From Epichloe hybrida (taxonomy: Eukaryota; Ascomycota; Sordariomycetes; Hypocreales; Clavicipitaceae), in NCBI GenBank assembly GCA_019022495.1, contig JAFEKR010000004.1, forward strand, positions 3,658,001 through 3,722,000: 64,000 bases of DNA. Reading direction: 5' to 3'. The position numbers and the translations under genes were made by a program. This document shows, piece by piece, positions 57,715 through 64,000 of this stretch (the stretch's first letter is position 1; each line of letters opens with the position of its first letter). Under the pieces are notes generated by a model. It did not search any database and was not told the origin of the DNA. It worked only from the letters and a program-made list of their open reading frames with translations.

Positions 57715-60527
57715 ATATATGCTATTCCTTTTAATATATAAAGCTAATAATATGCCTTAGTATAAGAAATATATATATATATTATTATAACTTAGTTAAT
57801 AGCTTAAAGCTATAAAGAGGTATATATAAATAATAGACTTTATATATATATATATTATAATTAATCTATAATAGATATTTTTTACTTTATTTAAGTAGCT
57901 TAGTATAATTAGTAAGAGTGTTATAAGATAGCATTATATTAAACATATGCACGCTAATATAATAAGTATAATCTAGGCTATTACTTATAATATAAATACT
58001 AAGTAAGTAAGAGGTATATATAAGTGTCCCTAAGGTTATATATATACTAATAATAAATAGGTCTTAGAGACTACTTATATAAGTAATATTTAAGTTTTAT
58101 ATAGTAAGAATATTTAGAGTATTTATTAATCTTTTACTATATTTATATTAAGTGTAATTAGTAAAAGTCTAGCTAAGATATACCTAATAAGAAATTTATT
58201 ATACCTCTTCTAAATGCATTATCTTAAGAGAAATATAAAGAGTATATTAGATACTTATATAAAGTATATCTAAATTATAAGAAGTGGTTTAATACTAAGC
58301 TTACCCCTTAGATAATAGCTAGACTAGTGCTAGCTATGTTTAAAGTAAAACCTAAATAGAGAATATATATAGTAAAGAACACTAATATAGAGGAAAGTGG
58401 TTATTAGGAAGATTATATCTTTACTAAAATATAAGTATCTCTTTTAGTAGTAATTCTTAGGTATAACTCTAATATTCCTTTTACTATATATATGCTAATT
58501 ATATCTTAGTCTTAAGAGAGTAATAGTTAAGAAATACCTTAAGGCATAAATTAGTAGTAATAAGGGTGTTTAATATACTTAGAGAGATATTTCTTATAAG
58601 AGTTATATAAGTAATACACTTATTAGGAAGGATAAAATAAACTAAAGATAAGCTCTTAAAAAGGAATAAGATACTAGTTTTCCTTAAAACCCTTAGAACC
58701 CCTATAATTTACCTATACCTAGTAGAAATAAATTTACTATATATTCCCTAAGTACCTTACCTAATATATAGTATATGCTATAAAGCTTAAGCCCTTTTCT
58801 AATACTAATTCTAATTTAACTTATACCTTTATAATAAGAATAAGAGTAACTTTAATAATATAAACCTTATATAGAAGATAATAAGGGAATAAATAATTAG
58901 AGTAATAGTAATATTGTTTTTATTAGCTCTTACTTATATACACTAATAGTCTCCTACTTACGCATGCTAATAGTTAAGGAGGAGGTTATAGTAAGTTTAT
59001 ATTAGTCTTATATTAATATTATATACTAACTCTTCTAGGATAACTTTAACTTTAACTTTAATATAGGTAATAATAATAATTAAAGCTATATAGGTAATAA
59101 TAATACTTAATCCTATAAGTAATAATAATTAGCTATATATAGTAATAACATAAGTGACTTAGCTAATATAGATATATAATATCTAAGAAAATAGAAAAAG
59201 TAGCTTAAAAAGCAAATTAAGATATATTAAGCTAAACTAGAGATTAAGGCTCTAAAGGAGAAAAGTAAGAAGTTAGAGATAGTATATATATAATTATAAT
59301 AGCTATAATAGTATACTAATAATATAAAGGAAATTTAATAAAAAAGAGATAAGGCATAGGAACGCATAAAAGCTAGTTTTAAATAGGTCTTAGATTAGGG
59401 TAAGACTAGTATAATATATAGCACGCTATATATCTTTCTTTACCTTTTATAATCTAGTACTCTTTTATACCTTCTATAAAGTTAGCTTTTATAATATAAA
59501 AGCTTTCTTTTATAATATAAAAGATAAAGTGTTTTATATATATCCTTAGAATATATATTAGATATGCATTCCCTATGTATTATACCTCTTAGTTATTAGT
59601 AAGCTAAGAGCTATTCTCTATAGAACTCTTACTTTAATTATATATACCTAGATAATTATTACCCTTATGTAATAATTACAGATTTTATCTCCTAGTAATA
59701 CTACTAGCCTAGTGAAATAAAGAGCTATATTTAAGCTTAAATACACTATCTTATTCCCTATTAAATATTACTTATTAGTTATAGCTTATATATAATATAC
59801 TTATAACTTATATAAGAAGCTTAAGTTTATTTATAAACTTCTATAGTAAGGATATCTTAGGGCTAGATTTATAAACTAATTAATAGGTATATATATATAG
59901 TATATAATAGACTAATATACCTAGGCTTATAAAGATATTATATATTATACTAGCTATTAGATAATACCTAGTGGTAAATTACACTATTAGTAATATAAGT
60001 ATATACTATATATATTATATATATATAGTCTATACTTTTTACCTATAACCTTCTCTTTAAGCTTAATATTCGCTTTACTAGGTAGCTATACTCTCCCCTT
60101 ATAATACTAATAAATATAGTAATAAATCTAGTTTTATATACTTATTAATAGCTATATATATTACCTATATAGGAATACTTACGCTAGTATTATTTAAAAA
60201 GCTCTTACTATATATTTTCCTACTATTATTAATTATAATATTACACCTAAGAGTAAGTTAGCATTTATATATACTATACATATATAGTAAATATACCCTA
60301 TATATAAGTATTAATTTATAAAAGAGTAAGTAACTCTAAAGATATTAGAATTAGCCTATAATAATAGCCTAATTTAAAGGGGTTTATTACTTTAAGTATA
60401 AAGTTATTAATAAAATTAGTTACTTAGACTACTATCTTTATATATATATTATAAATATAGAGAATAAAAGGGTAAAGTTTAGTATATATTATATATATAT
60501 TAATTTAATTTTTTAGTGCCTTATAAC
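57715..60527. other. AT-rich decayed block right of element 1
   Basis: No gene was recognised. A plus-strand stretch near 59190-59300 translates to a Lys/Glu-rich helix-like segment. A stretch near 58200-58400 is relatively open. Both look like remnants of an older transposon protein that I cannot name. Confidence 0.4.
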
Positions 60528-62079
60528 TAGAGTATTGCACTAAAACGTGTAGTGTAGTGTAGTATTTATAGTGTAGTGTAGTAACTACACTATAAACTAC
60601 ACTACACTACAAACTACACTAACTACAAATACTATAAATGTAATATTAGACTTTTTATTAGTTATTAGTATTTATAAGGTTAAAAGAAAGCTAGTTATAT
60701 AAAAGCTTTTATTATTACCTATTTTATTAAATTAGTTATAGAATTTATAATATTATATTATTTTTATAATTTTATTATAACTAAGTAAGGTTATATATAA
60801 TATTATACTTTTTTAATAATACTATTTAACTTAATACTTTATTTCCCTAATATAACTTAAAGAAAAACCTTCTTATTATATTATTTACTATTTCTATAAA
60901 TTATTTTATATTTTATAAATTATTATTATTACTTATTTTAAAAAAAACTATAAATAAGAACTAAGATTACTAGTAAACTTAATATAAGTAGCTTATTATA
61001 TACTTATTATAGCTTAATATTATAAAAATGTTTTCTCTTTTATATTTTTTTAAAATAATAATAAAAGTAATAATATAATAATAGTAATTAAGTAATAATA
61101 GTAATAATAGTAATTAAGGTTATTAAAGTTATTAAAGCTCTTATAATAAGTATAGTATATTATATAAAAGTAAGTCTTAGTTTTATTTTAAAAAATAAGT
61201 TAAACTTATTTTTAATAGCTTAATTAAGCTATATAGGGTAATTAAAATAATACCATTAATTATTTATTAATAGATTATAAATATTAGTTTATTATATTCT
61301 TTATTTATATATTATAGTAATAAGATATATAAAGTTACTATATATAACTTCTTAAAGCTTTAGAATTATAAAGCTAAAAGTAATATTTAATTAGTTTAAA
61401 TCTTAAATAAATAGTTTAAGCTTTTTTTAAGTTCTTATTATATTAAGAATAAGATTTAAGTACTAAGTATATATTTTATTAACTTCTAGTAATTTATCTA
61501 GATTTCTTAATTAATTTTATTCTATTAGTTTAGGGTATTTTTTATTTAAAATAATAATAATAACATTTTAAAATATAAAATAATTAATAGTAATAGTAAA
61601 TAAAATAATAAGAAGGTTTTTCTTTAAGTTATATTAGTAAAATAAAGTATTAGGTATAATAGTATTATTAAAAAGTTATAATATTATAAATTACCCTAGT
61701 TATAGTAAAATCCTTAAAAAAAGGTAAATTTTATAAATTATATAACTAATTAGGTAAAATAGGTAATAATAAAAGCTTCTATATAACTAGCTTTCTTTTA
61801 ATCCTTATAATAACATTATATAACAAAAAGGCTTACTTTTTTTTTACTAACACTAATTTGTAGTTTTTGTAGTTAGTGTAGTTAGTAACTACACTAATTA
61901 CACTACACTATAAGCAAAAAAAAACTATAATACACTACACTATAAAAAAAAAATAACTACATTACACTAACTATAAAAAAAAAACTATAATATATTAACT
62001 ATAAGAAAAAAAAAAAACTACATTACAAATACAAGATTTTCCTAAAAACTACACTAACTACATTACAAACAATACTCTA
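60528..62079 (+). mobile_element. hAT-like element, copy B
   Basis: 1552 bp with the same left end as copy A (TAGAGTATTGCAC and GTAGTGTAGT repeats) and a right end CAATACTCTA. It is shorter than copy A through internal deletions. No matching target-site duplication was found (CTTATAAC left, GTAAAGGT right), so one side may be rearranged. Confidence 0.8.
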
Positions 62080-62228
62080 GTAAAGGTAGCCTTCTCTTAG
62101 TAAGAAACTACGCTATTATTAGCCTTATATATATTAAGTATATTAATATTACTTATACTTAGGACTTATATTTATTAGTATTAGATTAGGTCCTTAGAAT
62201 TATATTAGTAATATATATTAGCTATAGG

Positions 62229-63645
62229 CAGAGTATTGTTTGTAGTGTAGTTAGTGTAGTTTTTAGGAAAATTTTATATTTGTAATGTAGTTTTTTTTTT
62301 CTTATAGTTAATGTATTATAGTTTTTTTTTTTATAGTTAGTGTAATATAGTTGTTTTTTTTTATAGTGTAGTGTATTATAGTTTTTTTTTGCTTATAGTG
62401 TAGTGTAATTAGTGTAGTTACTAACTATACTAACTACAAAAACTACAAATTAGTGTTAGTAAAAAAAAAGTAAGCCTTTTTGTTATATAATGTTATTATA
62501 AGGATTAAAAGAAAGCTAGTTATATAGAAGCTTTTATTATTACCTATTTTACTTAATTAGTTATAGAATTTATAATATTTACCTTTTTTTAAGAATTTTA
62601 CTATAACTAGGGTTATTTATAATATTATAACTTTTTAATAATACTATTATACCTAATACTTTATTTTACTAATATAACTTAAAGAAAAACTAACTTATTT
62701 TTTTATTTACTATTACTACTAATTATTTCCTATTTCTATAATTTATTATTATTATTTTAATTAAAAATACCCTAAACTAATATAATATAATTAGTTAATA
62801 AATCTAAATAAGAAATAAGAAGTTAATAAAGTATATACTTAGTATTAATATATTATTAGTTATATAATAAGAACTTTAAAAAAGCTTAAACTATTTATTT
62901 ACTATTTAAACTAATTAAATATTACTTTAAGCTTTATAATTCTAAAGCTTTAAGAAGTTATATATAGTAACTTTATATATCTTATTATAATAATACATAA
63001 AGAAAGAATATAATAAACTAATATTTATAATTTATTAATAGATAACTAATAGTATTATTTTAATTACCCTATATAGCTTAATTAAGCTATAAAAAATAAG
63101 TTTAACTTATTTTTAAAAATAATACTAGGACTTAGTTTTATATAATATACTATACTTATTATAAAAGGTAGTTAAAGTACTAGGACTAGCTATATAATTA
63201 GCTATTTAGTAAAAAGAATATATATATACTTATTATAAAAGCTTTAATAACCTTAATTACTATTATTACTATAATTACTATTATTTTACTTTTATTATTA
63301 TTTTAAAAAAACATAAAAGAGAAAACATTTTTATATTATTAATATTTTTAAAAACCTTAAAATACTAAGTTATTAAAAACTATAGCTTTTACTATAGTAA
63401 TTTACTTATAATTACTAGTATTTATATTTAAGTTATTTATTAGTTATTTATTTTTTATTAAACTTTAACACTAATAATATTATAAGTAATCTTAGTAATA
63501 TTAGTAATATTAGTATTATAAGCTATTATAAGCTATTATAAGCTATAATAAGATATAATAAGCTACTTATATTAAGTTTACTAGTAGTTTTTTTTAAAAT
63601 AAGTAATAATAATAATTTATAGAAATATAAAATAATTTATAGAAA
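62229..63645 (-). mobile_element. hAT-like element, copy C, truncated by an LTR
   Basis: The segment begins with CAGAGTATTGTTTGTAG, the reverse complement of the right end of copy A, and continues as its reverse complement for about 1.4 kb. It stops at 63645, where an LTR of the element 2 family begins. The remainder of the copy would lie beyond the window. Confidence 0.82.
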
Positions 63646-63862
63646 TGTTATGGACTAGCCCCTAGGCGACTGCGATAGGGCGTTAATATAGTATTAAGAG
63701 ACTTAAGGAGAAAGGAGGAAGGGTAAGAGGCTATCCTTAGTAATACCCCTTATACCCCCTTAGCTACTTATATAAGCCTCCTTTCCTTACCCTAATTACT
63801 TTTACTACTCCCCTCTCTAATTACTATATAAATAATGCTTAAGCAAAGCCTAAGCCCTTATA
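63646..63862 (-). repeat. LTR of a further element 2-family copy
   Basis: 217 bp beginning TGTTATGGACTAGCCCC and ending CCCTTATA. The sequence to its right (CCTTACTTA..) resembles the internal sequence next to the left LTR of element 2. The flanks AGAAA and TATAC do not match, so this is probably the left LTR of an element running out of the window and not a solo LTR. Confidence 0.85.
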
Positions 63863-64000
63863 TATACCCTTACTTACCTATTATTAATAAACTCCCCTTT
63901 ATATTAACCTCTAGTAATATATATAATACCTATGTTATATATGCCCTTAGTTATTATAATAAAAACTACCCTTACTAATAGCTATTTATAAAGTATTTAA

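Overview
The window is nuclear DNA of a filamentous ascomycete, probably a sordariomycete and possibly Hypocreales. The basis is short phase-conserved introns (about 64-210 nt, GT..AG, frequent CTAAC/CTGAC branch sites), the protein set (Sec18, KXD1, Spb4, Dgk1, Crm1, alanine-glyoxylate aminotransferase), and long AT-rich tracts with the C-to-T/G-to-A decay typical of repeat-induced point mutation (RIP). The species call is inference.

Layout. 1-7.3 kb: base composition is ordinary but I recognise no gene; it has microsatellites and a dispersed TACTCCGTA-type motif. 7.3-9.44 kb: an AT-rich RIP-decayed block with a Tad-like LINE relic. 9.45-11.8 kb: a graveyard of gene fragments (kinase tail, a small protein with an internal stop, another broken gene). 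12.3-37.5 kb: the healthy gene island. Sec18 (-), a truncated homocitrate synthase copy bracketed by ~137-bp direct repeats, a CIR_N/LENG1-like protein (+), a calycin-like protein (-), a small conserved fungal protein (+), KXD1 (-), Dgk1 (-) divergent from Spb4 (+), Crm1 exportin (-), and alanine-glyoxylate aminotransferase (-), whose 5' end abuts the next AT block. 37.5-64 kb: a 26.5-kb RIP-decayed transposon nest without intact genes.

The nest can be read in layers. A Ty3/gypsy-type element (40538-57714, 270-bp LTRs, TSD ATATA) carries three later insertions: a solo LTR of its own family inside its left LTR (TSD CTAGC), a second complete gypsy element (43578-50664, 217-bp LTRs, TSD ATTAT), and a hAT-like element (52547-54372, TSD CTAGTGAC). 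Two further hAT-like copies lie head-on to the right, and the second is cut by another LTR of the 217-bp family that runs toward the window edge.

The intact genes are housekeeping functions (membrane fusion, RNA processing, 60S ribosome biogenesis, lipid phosphorylation, nuclear export, glyoxylate/glycine metabolism). They do not form a cluster. Splice structures were assembled by hand and all reading frames close arithmetically. I found no convincing tRNA, rRNA, CRISPR array or secondary-metabolite cluster. The most unusual items are the repeat-bracketed homocitrate synthase relic, the fully resolved nest, the acid-free 80-residue N-terminal extension of the aminotransferase, and the dispersed 16-bp palindrome family.
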